A stretch of DNA of 64,000 bases from Cheiracanthium punctorium (lineage: Eukaryota; Arthropoda; Arachnida; Araneae; Cheiracanthiidae), in NCBI GenBank assembly GCA_038373885.1, contig JAWZYV010002471.1:868001-932000 (forward strand), in the 5' to 3' direction. Each line of letters begins with the position of its first letter. The first letter of the stretch is position 1. This document shows positions 22,006 to 34,289 of the stretch, piece after piece. Both the position numbers and the translations under genes were made by a program. Under the pieces are notes generated by a model. That model had not been told where the DNA came from, did no database searches, and saw nothing but the letters and a program-made list of their open reading frames with translations.

Positions 22006-24858
22006 GACTCGCGGTCGGTCAAAGTGTTGTACATGCAAATATATGTACGTTCATGCTAGCGTACAATGAGATGCATCGTAAAAATTCTTAAAAGTAAATT
22101 TAGAGGAAGTCAAAATCGGTTTATTCGCCGAAATCTGGTTCCCGAAAGTTTTCGCCATCACTTTACTTCCATAATCCGTATAAGGAAGTAAAAAGGGAAA
22201 ATGAAAAAAAATTAAATTAAAGACAATTATAGTTGAAAGAAGTATAAATGCTATTTTCATATGTTGAAGTTGAAAAATAATTTGTTATATGCGTGTACTT
22301 TAATTACCAAATAAAGAAGAAATTTGAATATCGGATTTTACTCAACGGAATTTTACGTATCAGCCCCTGAGAGGGTTAAGTTATTTGAGAGTATCCAAAT
22401 TTTAATTTACTATTTGCATTGTGAAATAAAAATGAAACACCGGATAAAGATCTATTTCATATTTTAACTATTAAAATACATTTTAAAGTACGTTTTTGTA
22501 TGACATTATAAAGATAATTTATCTACATTCGATAAACAATGCATGCAATCAGAGTAATCGTACTATTTGTTTTCTCTGAAACTTCATTCAACAAACATTT
22601 ATCACTGTCAAAAAAATGTTTTGGGTTTTAATGCTGCAAATTGATTTTACTTGCCGGATACAGACACTTTTCATTTAAAAACGGATAATCCGCAATCAAC
22701 GCAATATCGATTTTGTTTATGTTTTTCTTTACATTTACAAAATGGTTATAAAGCGTACACTGAAAGTGTCTTGAATTATGAACAGGAAAAGAAAGGAATT
22801 TTCTGTTTCAGAAAATGATTTAAGAAGTTTTACCATTTCAGAAATGCCTTATTTTCTAAGCTTATGTTAAAAAATCCTGAAATAAGTCAATTCTTTTCAT
22901 TGAATCAATAAGCACTTCGTAATTTCTTCTTTAATTATTGTAGGTGTTTTTTCTTTTTTAAATCAAGAAAATGCAATTAAAGTATATTTCAATTTCTTCC
23001 TTTTTTCTTTTATAAAATTGTCATCTTGTACTCATTTATGTACAGGCATACTTCACACATACATAACATGGCGAGGAAATATCTGTGAAGTGCAATTCAT
23101 ACTAATGCTGGTGTAAAATGGAAGATATATCGTTAATGTCTAAAATCTCATATTTTCGTAAATTTATTTTTGTGTAAATTTTAAATATGCTTATAATCAA
23201 CACCCTTTTGATTTCTGCAGCATTCATATTCATTTCTATCTTTATATTAAGTATGATAAACATACAAATTAATGGCGTTCAAATCGGGATTATTAGTCTG
23301 TGAACAATATCTAAACACTACCAGATTGAATAATACTTGCACAGTTAGTTGGATCCTTGATGGATAAGTTTACTGCTTTTGAAGTCATTCTTCTTCGTTA
23401 ACGCATCGGTTACCATAATAACTATGAGGATTCAACTGAAGTTGTATTCAACGGGATTTGCAATCGTATATTCACAATAGCAACTTCATTTAATAGAAGG
23501 TAAATAACAAGCTTGTTTCTCACTTAGAAATATAACTGGAGGATGTTTAAAAATAACTTTTATTACTGGTTGTTATTTCTTTTAAATACTTTCTCGATTT
23601 AGAATGTCTTTTATCTTTAAAATTCATTTTTAATTAAGCATTTATTGCTCTATATTACATATATACATTGCTGTTTTTAAGTATAGTGAAAATAAAAATG
23701 AATTAATTAATATTTAATAATCTTTATGCTTACTACTTGCATTTTTTAAAATTTACTTTTTGGTGTTCAAAGTAGGTTTTTGCACAATGCATGCATTCAA
23801 AAATTTATATGACCTAGGCGCTTAGGAAGATCTTTTAACAATGATTTTTAGAGAAGATGGTAATTTAAGCTATTATTACTCGTTCTGTAATAGTAATATT
23901 TTTTAACTACCTAAAATAATGATGAAATATATTTTAAACATTTACTATACTAAGCTTACTTCATAGGAGTTTGTAAATTAGCAAAGCATGCAAATATAAC
24001 TGACTATAGAACTGTAAATATCTTTAATTCCAAATATTCCGAGCATTGCCTTAATGTTACATTACGTTTTTTCTAAGGCGTTTGATAAATAAGTCTGCAA
24101 TATCTTATTTTTTCTTACATGAACAAAAACGTAATTTATGCTCATTTTGTATAGTTTCAAAAGAAAAAAAAGTATAATAGAGTATAGCTTTTATGCAAAT
24201 ACACTATGCACAGAACAGCATCTCTTTCAATGAATAATTTACGTGTTTTTTCATCGGACACGTAAATAATCAAGATATTTAAACATTTGGATTTGCTATT
24301 GGTAAGAATTACTAAAGATCCTCTCGATCTTTCTTTGTTATGCAAGTTGATTAAATAAGACATCTGAATTATCTGCATTCTCATTTTGAATAAATGCATA
24401 CATATTATGAAGCGAAAGCTAATGCATCTCGGTGAGGAAAAAAAACACACTTCATAATATGCAATTTATTAGTAAAAGTAATTTATTGTAAGAGTTTGTT
24501 TATTTATGAGTAATTTTTAACACAGTCGAAAGTATTAGTTCTGAGAGCACCAAAGTAGATTGTTGTTAAGAATCGGAATGCGATAGTTCAAACTGCAGTT
24601 TCAGATTTGTGTAATTCATTCATAGATCAACTTACGATGCAAATATGATCATGCATTTTTTTTCATTCCCCTTATATGTATTTACAAATGGTGTAATATA
24701 TATCTGAGAAAGGCAAATCATAATTTAAGATAAAACAAAGTTTAAAAACCACGTTGAAACAAATGATATGAATAAATTTCAAACGCTAGATTTTTCACAG
24801 AGGAATTATTTTTTCTGTGTTCAAACAACTGCTCACTTTTTATAATCAGAAAAGGGAC
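22006..24858. other. Non-coding AT-rich stretch
   Basis: No gene, paired terminal repeat or RNA gene seen. The longest frame (24157-24450, minus) has no motif. Confidence 0.6.
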
Positions 24859-24860
24859 AA

Positions 24861-25287
24861 TCCCGCGGTGGTCTAGTCACTAAACTCCGTTCCCGTAAGA
24901 ACACGGAAAGTGAAGCAGCACCCGGCTTGAACAGTGTTAGGGAGGGTGAACTCCTCTGGCGGCTGCGCTGCTGTGGAACAGTGTACGCTAATGGGAGCTG
25001 CTGCACATAAAATTCGTCGTGGCTCCTATGTCCTCCATGTTTAACTGTGCTCCTTTAACCATGTTTAAGTGCTAAATTGGCACTCTGGAGGTGCCTATTT
25101 CAGATGGTTGGTCTCTCGTCTGGAATTGGTTCAAAATTAGGGGACCCTGAGCTTAGTCGGTCTTCCTCCCACTGAGGCTCATTAACATGGTCCATTAACA
25201 CGCTCCATCCGCCCATCGCCTTCCTATACGGGGGATCTGGCACCGCTCCGCAGTTGTCAGAGGGCATTGGCAACAACAACAGAGAAG
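24861..25287 (+). mobile_element. Probable tRNA-derived SINE with (CAA)n tail
   Basis: The segment starts with a tRNA-like head (CCCGCGGTGGTCTAGTCACT, followed by a GGCTTGAACA B-box-like string). A GC-rich body of about 350 bp follows, ending in GGCAACAACAACAG, a short CAA-repeat tail. It stands out sharply from the AT-rich flanks and has no open frame. Head, body and simple-repeat tail is SINE architecture; the family is not recognised. Confidence 0.6.
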
Positions 25288-25941
25288 AGACTGAGATTCA
25301 TTATATTTATGATATGATACTCCAGTGCATTTCATATTTGTTGAACAGTATATCCTTATAAACAGTTATTACTTAAGTAAGTCGAATAATTTTTCTGTCT
25401 TTTGATGTACTATTCACTATACAAGAATTAGGAAATACATTTTACAAATAGCTGTTTCAGTAATCAGATTTCATCTGAAACTAACTTTTAAAATGCATTG
25501 ATAATGAACGTTAACTTATTTGAATTGAATAGTTTTCAGCGATGATATTTTTAAAGATAAGTTCTTTAAAACGTTAATTTAAAATCTAGTACCCTTTTTC
25601 CGCTTGATTTTCCAAGCTTTCTACTAACAAAGTGATATCAAATATTTGAATCAAAAGATTCATCGCTTGAACAATCGGAATTAAACGACACTCTTTAACA
25701 TCGTGCCCAGAAATGTATTGCCCAATATTTGTTTGATACTTTGTTAACTACTTTGAAGGAATATTTATCTAACTACAAGGTACGAAATATGGCATGCATT
25801 TTAAAAGTAGTTTGTCGGAAAAGTTTGGCAATGGCACTTCAGTTCAAACAAAACGTTTCCTCTTTACGTACACAGCTCGACTTTTTTCTGAAGAGAAAAT
25901 AAGTCCTTAAATTAACATTTCTATATAGAATTTATAATAAA
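25288..25941. other. Non-coding AT-rich stretch
   Basis: Nothing recognisable was found. Confidence 0.6.
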
Positions 25942-25949
25942 AAAAAGAC

Positions 25950-26121
25950 CATTGGCGTAACTGGTTGGGGGCTAGGGTGGACTAAGCCCTCCCAAGAAAC
26001 CTTTTAGCCCCCTCTAGAAAACTTATATTTTCTATTGGAAAAATAGGAAATGGAAACCTCAAGGGGGCTATAACCACCACTCCCTAGAAAAGAGCAAAAT
26101 TACCATCTAGTTACGCGAATG
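25950..26121. mobile_element. hAT-type MITE (172 bp)
   Basis: The ends are CATTGGCGTAACTGG and, read inward, CATTCGCGTAACTAG. The 8-bp flanks AAAAAGAC (25942-25949) and ACAAAGAC (26122-26129) match at 7 of 8 positions. The interior is rich in short purine and pyrimidine tracts, without a coding frame. Confidence 0.75.
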
Positions 26122-26149
26122 ACAAAGACTATAAATTAAAAATTAAATG

Positions 26150-27440
26150 AAAAAAAAATTAAGAAAATCTGAAACCTTTTCAGATTTTAAATACGCACCA
26201 AAGTGCTATATATTAAAAGCGAGCGTATCATAATTTATGCATCGTCCCTATTTTCTTCCTTATTCCATAAGGCTGGAAAGTGTATCATTGTTCATGAGTG
26301 AGCAGTATTTTTCTTCCTTATTTTATAAAAACCATCTTTGGAATCGAAATCTATCTTAAAATCGCCTACTAAAACTATTTTACAATCTTCGCCAAGTATA
26401 TTACAACTATACTTCACAGTTTTAAATATTGTTTCGAATGTGCATCATAATCCATGAGTGTGCCGTGTTTGTCTTTCTTGGGTTGATTTCTACTTTAACG
26501 CCCCAACTCTCGCCAAGGTGGCGATCATTAAACATATAGAGTAACCATGACGATTTTTTGTATTTATGTGGCAATCGTAATTTAGAATTAAAATGGCGAT
26601 TTGGAACAACCTGTAAGTACAGCATTCCGTTACATTTTTATTTATTTTGGGTTGCCAATTAATGTAGTTTTAATAATTAAGTGTCTTCAAATTCCTTAAC
26701 TAGTGCGTTTATCACTAATTTGTTCACTTTAGTTTTCATGTAGTTGTTTAGGGAGCGTTGAAACTTGTGCATAACTCCTAGAGACCCATGACTTCCAAGC
26801 TCGCCAAAGGGCGGGGAATTTTTAGGTTGGCGAAAGTAGGGGCGTTAAAATAGGAATCAACTCTTTCTTGAACCATAAAGCACATCTTTGGAATCCAAAT
26901 CTATCTTAACCTACGCCTATTGATACTGTTTTAAAATCTTCACCAGGCATATTCGAACTATAGGCATATTCCAAATATATCTCGTAGACATTTTAAATAC
27001 TGTTTGGAATGAGCATCATAATCCATGAGTGTATCGTGTTTTCCTTCTTTGTTCCATAAAACACTTCTTCGGAATAGAAATCTATATTAAAATCGCCTAC
27101 CAAAACTGTTTAACAATTTTCGCCAGGCATAGTCAAACTACACTTCACCTTTATAAATACCATTTGGAAAGTGTATCATAATCTATGATGTGTACCGTAT
27201 TTGTTTTCACTATTCTATAAAACACTTCTTCGGAATTAAAATCTATATTTAAATCGCCTACTAAAACTATTTTACAATATTCGCCAGGCGTTTTCTAACT
27301 ATACTCAAAATATATTTATAATAAATTGTCGCATTTTGGCACCCAGTTTAGCGATCATTTATCAAAAATTGCAAACCTTGTGCGACTTTCAACATTTTAT
27401 TAACGCCCCCCCCCCTCCACGTTATCTGGCAAACACATTT
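26150..27440 (-). repeat. ~160-bp tandem array (copy A) with conserved flank
   Basis: The anchor TCCATGAGTG (or a variant) lies at about 26291, 26451, 27022 and 27182; after removal of the 381-bp nested MITE the spacing is about 160 bp (190 for one unit). Shared blocks are TTCCATAAAACACTTCTTCG, AATCGCCTACTAAAACT and TTCGCCAGGCATA. One end carries a hairpin (AATCTGAAA/TTTCAGATT, 26165-26190). The other end (27330-27440) matches the end of array B near 42130-42300 (GCAAACTTTAGCGACTTTCAA-like, then a C-run). Arrays A and B are therefore two copies of one element, both in minus orientation relative to the single-unit copies at 53.4 and 56.4 kb. Confidence 0.8.
26481..26861. mobile_element. Mutator-type MITE (381 bp) with perfect 9-bp TSD
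   Basis: The element interrupts one unit of array A. Its 33-bp ends, GTTGATTTCTACTTTAACGC... and (inward) GTTGATTCCTATTTTAACGC..., differ at only a few positions. TCTTTCTTG is duplicated exactly at 26472-26480 and 26862-26870. Nine-base duplications with long TIRs are characteristic of Mutator-like elements. Removing the element and one duplication restores the array consensus, confirming the boundaries. Confidence 0.88.
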
Positions 27441-28532
27441 CAAAAGTGACTCGACGCGAAAATTGTACCAAAATCGTGTCTACACAAAAAGCAAGGTTGA
27501 AATTAATAGCACTCTGGTGCTAATAAATACAATTACTAAACTTATAATATCAATCTGTGGGCGCATGTGCTGTACAATTGCAAAAAATTCAATAAAATAT
27601 TTAAGTTTTTCTATATATTCAAATTATAATTATATCAAAATAAAATATTTTTATTTACAGTGCCGACAAAGCCGTAACCTGCTCCCTCTCATTGTTTCAA
27701 AGAAGCAACGGCAAGATTCTTCTTCTGTGCTTGCGGTTGATTCTATGCTTTGGTCGCATTCGTTTTCCTTTCCTTACAACGTTTCAGCATTTCAAATTTA
27801 ACATATTGGCTATGTAATAGCTAACTAATAGATGTAAAAGTCATATATTTAGGCATAGAAAATTATCCTTAAGCATGGTATAAAAATTAAACCACCAAAA
27901 ATATACTTTCCAGATTTTACTATTAGTGATAAATTAACACTTATGCTAATATCACATATAACACTGTATGTAAAATTAATTTTTATTCTATCTATATCTC
28001 TCATTTTTTTAAAAAAAAGTTTATTTTTAACGTTTAAAGGTTTTTCTTTCTTAGCGCTTAATCTATAAAGGATAAAGGTCTGGATGAAAAAATGTTTTAG
28101 ACCATGCCCAACGCACTCATAGTAATAATGCGTAAATTCACCCGAGAGCAATTTTTGCAAGCTTTTCACGGGGAAAACAGCTCATTAATAACTTGACTAT
28201 AAAAGTATTTTCTGTAATCCGAGAATAACATAAAGAGCATATTACTTGGCATTTATTTAACTTCATTCATAGACAGTTATTTTACTACTTCTAATGTAAC
28301 ATCTTTCGAGACTAAAAAAAAAGAGAGAATTCCACGTAATGATGGCATAATCTCGTTTAACAGTAAGCAGAAGTTTTAGATAAAGATGAATCATGGGGAA
28401 CCTTTGATCACTGGTTCCCCATGCTTGCCCCAAAGCTTTTTTCTGTATATAACCTTTTATTCAATTGGTTACATTTGTGGTTATAAATTCAAAATGTATG
28501 AACATGTGGGTTTTCGATTTAAGAAAGAGAAA
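27441..28532. other. Non-coding AT-rich stretch
   Basis: No gene recognised. A pyrimidine tract ending in TTTATTTACAG at about 27660 looks like a splice acceptor and is followed by GC-richer sequence to about 27790, but no frame there shows a family motif or a matching donor. Confidence 0.5.
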
Positions 28533-28536
28533 GTAT
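28533..28536. other. GTAT, left member of probable target duplication
   Basis: GTAT directly precedes the outer TG of the Gypsy unit (28537) and recurs at 35330-35333 directly after its outer CA (35329). Ty3/Gypsy integrases make 4-6-bp duplications. A chance match of four bases is about 1 in 256. Confidence 0.6.
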
Positions 28537-29087
28537 TGTTACGAATTTTCGGGGCAACCCGCTGCTCTGGGGCTTGGAATGGTTTAAAATTCGTGTTCTA
28601 CGCTTCAAATAGATAAATTTTGCTTTTTGTTGCATCAAAATCGGCCAATTAGAACCGGAGATACGGAGGTTTCGCTTTCCCATACTTGGCGACTTTTGGG
28701 GAAATATCGCCAAATTTGGCGCCAAAAATAAGTCCTCAAAAGTGAAGAGATCTAAGCTCTAGGACTAATATTTCTCGAGATTTCTAGAAGCCCATAGAAA
28801 AACATATGGGCATCCCATACTTGGCGACTTTTGGGGAAATATCGCCAAATTTGGCGCAAAAAATAAGTCCTCAAAAGTGAAGAGATCTAAGCTCTAGGAC
28901 TAATATTTCTCGAGATTTCTAGAAGCCCATAGAAAAACATATGGGAAAGCGAAACCTCCGTATCTCCGGTTCTAATTGGCCGATTTTGATGCAACAAAAA
29001 GCAAAATTTATCTATTTGAAGCGTAGAACACGAATTTTAAACCATTCCAAGCCCCAGAGCAGCGGGTTGCCCCTAAAATTCGTAACA
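28537..29087. repeat. Palindromic LTR-like structure at the Gypsy 3' end
   Basis: The outer arms, about 144 bp each (28537-28680 and 28944-29087), are near-perfect inverted repeats, beginning TGTTACGAATTTT and ending AAAATTCGTAACA, so both edges have LTR-type TG...CA ends. Between them two direct copies of a 130-bp block (28681-28810 and 28816-28945) contain GCCAAATTTGGC and TCTCGAGATTTCTAGA. The right edge abuts a polypurine tract on the minus strand, exactly where a 3' LTR should start. It shows only weak similarity to the 5' structure at 34290-35329. Confidence 0.8.
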
Positions 29088-29100
29088 TTGCCCCCTTCCC
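29088..29100 (-). other. Polypurine tract (3' LTR primer)
   Basis: On the minus strand GGGAAGGGGGCAA lies directly upstream of TGTTACG, the expected position of the plus-strand primer. The 29101-29448 interval between it and the integrase stop holds no frame; it is A-rich with AATAAACA-type repeats and a purine-rich patch (about 29355-29420). There is no env gene. Confidence 0.75.
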
Positions 29101-29448
29101 AAGGACTGCACGTCCCGGGCAATACAATCCCCGGTTAGGAGGTCACACAAATATACAGTGTCCAACCTTTAACCAAATCTTAACAACATAATTTAAGCAA
29201 ATAATCAATAAACACAGTAAGCAAATGCACTCTAATAAATAAATAATATACAAAATAAACAATTACACTAATAAGTAATCAATGTAATAAACAAATACAC
29301 ATTAATAAAAACCAATATATTACAAATATGTACACTAAACATGGCGTAAGTAGTGAGAGAAAGAGAGTTGAAGAAAGAGGAAGAGAAGAGAAAGACAGGA
29401 AAGGAATGAAAGAAAAGAGGAATTACGCCATAGTGAGCATGGTCTGAG

Positions 29449-32400
29449 CTAATTACAACCGCGGCAGATGGCTAGCCGATCGTAATGTACAACTCTTGGC
29501 TTCGAGTTCGGTGACTTACGAATCCGTACGATGACGTCATTCAGCCGGTTTAGAACTGTGTAAGGACCGTCCCACGGCGATTGCAGCTTGGGAGACAGGC
29601 CCTTCCGTCGAGTAGGATTCCATAGCCAAACTTTGTCACCTACGTTGAACTCGTGTCCCGTAGCTTTCGTGTCGTAGCGAGTCTTCATCTTTTCCGTGTT
29701 CAGGTTGATCCGCTCCCGAGCAAAATGATGCACATCTTCAAACCGTGCCCGAAGGTTTTCCACGTACTCCTCTGGCGAGGAAGGCGCATCTGGAGGGCGG
29801 CCGAACACTAGATCGGCGGGAAGACGAAGATCTCTGCCGAACAGCATCTGGGAAGGTGTGAAGCCGGTAGTCTCATGGACGGCACTCCTATAGGCCAGCA
29901 GGAACAGGGGGAGTTTCTTGTCCCAGTCCTCTTGATTCCTAGATACCAGGAGCGAGAGGTTGTTCAAAATTGTACGATTGAACCTCTCCACCATGCCGTC
30001 GGATTGTGGGTGTAAAGGCGTAGTCTGGGTTTTGTCCATTCCGAGAAGTTGGCATAGTCCTTTAAAGACTGCAGAGGTAAAGTTCGTTCCTTGGTCGGAA
30101 TGCAGTTGCAGAGGGGTTCCATATCTGGAAATCCATTCTTGCACCAGTACCTCTGCTACGGTCGTAGCTTCTTGATCGGGAATAGGAAACGCTTCGGGCC
30201 ATTTAGAAAAGTAGTCAATGACAACTAGGATGTATTTGTTGCCATCCGAAGTTCGCGGTAGAGGTCCCAGGATGTCGAGGGCAATCCTCTCAAAAGGCGC
30301 TCCTACATTATAACGATGTAGTCTTCCACGGCTTCGTTTCTTCGGGCCTTTACGGGCGGAACAGGCGTCACAAGCTTGACACCACTTTTCGACGTCGCCT
30401 CGAGCCCTAACCCAGTAGAAGCGCTCGCGAACTTTCTGCAGGGTCTTCATTACGCCAAAATGGCCTCCAGTTAAGCCATTATGAAGTTCTTCTAGAACCT
30501 TCGGAATCCTCGAACGAGGGAGTACTAACTGCCATCGGAGCATCTTGCCGTCGTCCGACTCCCATTTACGATACAGGACTCCATTCCTCAGGCGAAGAGA
30601 ATCCCATAAAGCCCAGTACTGATTTGTTGCCGGACTGTAAGATGATATTTCTTGCCAACTGGGCTTAGCGCTGGATTTTTCCATAAATTCCACAATAGGT
30701 TTGATGTCGCTGTCTGTTAATTGGTCCGCCCGAACATTTTCGTCACTCCAGGGATCTTGGGATGGTGTCGATGATGTAACTTGGCGGACAACGGGATGTT
30801 TCAGATGGTAATTTTTCTCTGCCCTGGAGCAATAGCGACAACTGTCTATGCAGGGCCTTCTCGACAAAGCATCTGCATTTCCATGAGATGACCCTTTCCG
30901 ATGACGTATCTCGATGTCATATTCTTGTAATCGCTGTATCCACCTGGCTATTTGGCCCTCCGGATTCTTGAAATTTAGAAGCCAGGTTAAAGAGGCATGG
31001 TCCGTTCGGAGCAGACTTTCGGCCGTACAGGTAATGATGGAATTGCTCCACGGCCTTAATGATAGCAAGGAGTTCCTTTCTCGTAACACAATAGTTACGT
31101 TCTGCCTTTGAAAGGCATTTGTTCCAGTAAGCAATGACGTGTTCTTGGCCATCTATCTCCTGGGACAAAACTGCTCCGACGCTCTCCTTACTTGCGTCTG
31201 TGTCCAGGATAAATGGCTTGTCAGGGTGAGGATACGTCAAGATCGGCGAAGATGTTAAAGCCGTCTTCAGTTCGTTGAATGCGTCCTCACATTCCTCAGT
31301 CCATAGAAATTTCTGTCCAGTCTCGGTCAATTTGTGAAGAGGTCTTGCAATTTGAGAAAAGCCCTTCACGAATTTTCGATAGTAAGTACACAGACCGAGA
31401 AAACTTCTTAAGTTCTGGATATTCTCGGGACGACTCCAGTTCTGGACTGCGGACGTCTTTTCGGGATCTATTCGGACTCCGTGGGCGGATATTATGTGCC
31501 ATAGGTAACGTACTTCCCGACGAAACAAATTGCACTTCGATGGACTCAGTTTCAAGTTCTCCTCCTTTAATTTCTGCAGCACCTTTCGGATGTTCTCTAG
31601 ATGCTCTTCGAAAGTCCTTCCGACGATGATGATATCGTCCAAATAAACGAGACATGCTTCGTAGGAAAGTCCTCTCAACACTGTCTCCATTAGTCGCTCG
31701 AATGTAGCAGGTGCGTTGCAGAGTCCAAAAGACATAACTTTGAACTGCCACAATCCTTGTCCCGTGGTGAACGCAGTCTTTTCACGGTCATCGGGATCGA
31801 TTTCTACTTGCCAGTACCCACTCTTGAGATCCAGAGTGGAGAACCATTCGTTTCCCGATAAAGTGTCCAATGTGTCGTCTATCCTGGGAAGAGGGTAGCT
31901 GTCTTTCTTGGTAATGTCATTCAGACGTCTATAGTCAACGCAGAACCGGGTGGAACCATCTTTCTTTCGGACGAAAACAATCGGCGAGGCCCACGGACTA
32001 GTCGATGGCTCGATGACGTCATCACGCTGCATCTCCTCTAAAAGTCTGCTCACCTCTTCTTGCTTAGCAAACGGCAGCCGCCTAGGATGTTGCTTGATGG
32101 GAGAATGGCTGCTTGTGTCTATTCTATGTTGCGTTAACCTCGTACGGCCAAAGTCACCGGAAGTACGAGAGAAGAGGTCTTCAAATTCAGCTATTACTTT
32201 CTCTGCAGCGCTTCTCTGTTCTGCCGTTAACTCCACGTCTTGTAATAATTCCTTCGTCAGGCACTCGGAAGATTTAGCTGTCGTTTGGTTGATGTTCTTA
32301 TTAATGCAGGTAACAGGAGTGCATGTTGCCAACACTTCATTTTTCTTTAACACCTTCGACTCGTCCGTCACATTTACTACTCTAACTGGAATTTCTGTTC

Positions 32401-34240
32401 TCGACAAGTCCACAAGTGTTGCTCCCACAAGCACTCCTCTGACGGAATCACTATTGCTTGGGTGTTCGATTAATCCAAAACGGAATTTATTGCTTTCTTT
32501 TACTGTTCCAGAAATTATGGAATCAGTTCTGGGAGGTAGAGTGATATCAGTCTGGGCTATTATTTGCTGAACAGGCAAAACAGTTTCATTTCTAATATCG
32601 AACGCAGCTATTTCTTCTGAATCTGAACGGAGCTCATTATTCTTAAAGTCCAAATTAAATTTGTGTGATTTTAAAAAGTCCAGTCCGAGAATAAAAGAGT
32701 CTGTAATATTGGCGACATATACCACATGGTCGTATCTGGCATTTCCAAACGTGATTTCTACTTGCGCTTTTCCGCCCACTTCGATCTTGTCACCTGTCAC
32801 AGTCTGGAGGGTCAGCGAGGGCGGAGTCCAGATAATCTTCAAGTTCAATTTCTTGGCCAGATCCGTCCTTATGATGGTTACGTTCGCTCCAGTATCAATC
32901 ACCATGTGACATGGGGAACCATTAACGTATCCCAGTACGAATAGTCCATCACTGCCGCCATTCACTGATGAAATCTGTAAGACTTTCAAACGGGGCTTTT
33001 GAATATCCCTCAGCATCTGTTCCTGAAAGTCGTCTCTTTTCTGTCTTCCTTCATGGGCTTCTCTGGTGCATTGATAACTGCCATCTTTACGACGAGAGTT
33101 CTTTTGTGCGTCGCAGTATTTTCGTAAATGCCCCTCGCTGTTGCACCTCCAACATTTCACTTTTCTTGGCTCTGACCGTTCTTGTCGTTCCACAAGGTTT
33201 TCCAGGGTCTTTAATTTATTCTCTAATCTCTCCATTTCTCCATCCGTAGGCTCCTGGAATGACACAGCTCTAACATTATGCCGCTCTTTTCTTACGGCCA
33301 GCTGAGCTGCCTCTAGCTTCATGGCGAATACGAGGGCTGACCTGAGATCTTTATAATCCGCCAAGATCAATGCTTTCTGAATTTCAGAGTCCAAGAGGCC
33401 TTCAATAAAATGTTGCACTGCAACTTCTTCTCGAACATTATCTGGATAACTGCCATAGGCTAGATGACACAGCCTATCTATGTCCGAAGCCAGCTCTTGA
33501 AGGGTCTCGCCAGATCTCTGCATCCTTGACTTAAGTTGGATTCTACTATATTCTTTCTGGAACTTCTCTCCGAATTTCATCTCCAAGGCACTGGCAAGGG
33601 CGTCAAAATCTCCTATCTTCGTCGCTCCGATAGTTTGCAATACATTAATTGCATCGCCGCTAAGGGAAGCGGCCAGTTGATTAGCTTTCGCGGACTCGCT
33701 CCAACCATTCGCTCTGGCGACGATTGAAAATTGGGTCTTGTAAGCCTCCCAGGGAGTCTTTCCGTCATAAGGCGTTAGTTTCACTGCTGGGTGGCGTGAC
33801 GACAACCTGATGTTTTCTGGTACCTTTCCCAGCTTTACTAAACTGTCCAGTTTTTCTTCTAGCTTGTGATCGATCTTTTCCTCAATCCTTTCCTCGCATC
33901 TCGCTTGACTTTCTTCCAGGAGTGATACTCTTTTCTCTACTTCCTCTAACCCGGTTTTCATCTCTTCGTGAGCGGTTTTTAACTCATCTAATCCGGTTTC
34001 TATTTTTCTTTGTCCATCTTCCACTTTCTTCTCTAGTCCGACCAATTCGGCTACAATTTTCTTTTCTAAATCGGCCTTCATCTGTTCTTGTGCGGCTTTC
34101 ATCTCGTCTTGTCGGGCTTTCATCTCGTCTTATCCGGCTTTCATCTCCTTTTTTATCTAATCTTGTCCGGATTTCATTTCTTGCATCATATTCATGAGCT
34201 TTTGAAGTTGTTCTTCCATTTTTTGTCTAGTCAAAACCAT
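29449..34240 (-). pseudogene. Gypsy gag-pol polyprotein (gag, PR, RT, RNase H, IN), frameshifted
   Basis: Polyprotein that packages, reverse-transcribes and integrates the element. The likely start is the ATG at 34238-34240, from which a TAG (34157-34159) and a TAA (34130-34132) interrupt the frame. The open part begins at 34123 with a charged coiled coil of repeated QDEMKA-like heptads, then gag with a zinc knuckle CWRCNSEGHLRKYC (about residue 325 of this part). Protease follows with VIDTGANVTI (about 412), RT with FCVDYRRLND, STLDLKSGYWQ, FGLCNAPATFE and YLDDIIIV (about 826), and RNase H with FILDTDASKESVGA. The frame breaks at about 31010-31025. RNase H then continues with NADALSRRP in 29449-31152. 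The integrase has ALDILGPL, HSDQGTNF and SDGMVERFNRT (three acidic residues), and ends with a GPYTV-type C-terminal module. No env. The many plus-strand frames across this interval are antisense shadows. Confidence 0.95.
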
Positions 34241-34267
34241 ATACTGGAAAATTAAAGTCTTTCTTTA

Positions 34268-34287
34268 GAACCCCGATTCTGACACCA
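34268..34287 (-). other. Primer-binding site
   Basis: On the minus strand TGGTGTCAGAATCGGGGTTC starts two bases (TT) after the CA end of the 5' LTR-like region. A TGG start fits pairing with the CCA end of a tRNA; the tRNA species is not assigned. Confidence 0.7.
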
Positions 34288-34289
34288 AA

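Noticed and set aside
27463..27801. Host exon preceded by TTTATTTACAG
   Set aside because: The acceptor-like site is plausible, but the frames behind it have no recognisable domain, and joining to the 5.6-kb donor gives an early stop.
29101..29448. env gene of an errantivirus-type Gypsy
   Set aside because: Only about 350 bp separate the integrase stop from the polypurine tract, and no frame is present.
31296..31751. 151-codon minus-strand frame inside pol
   Set aside because: It is an alternative reading frame of the reverse transcriptase region; the pol frame has all the motifs.
29960..34197. Many plus-strand frames of 60-200 codons across the Gypsy element
   Set aside because: They are antisense to a well-supported gag-pol and show no family motifs.
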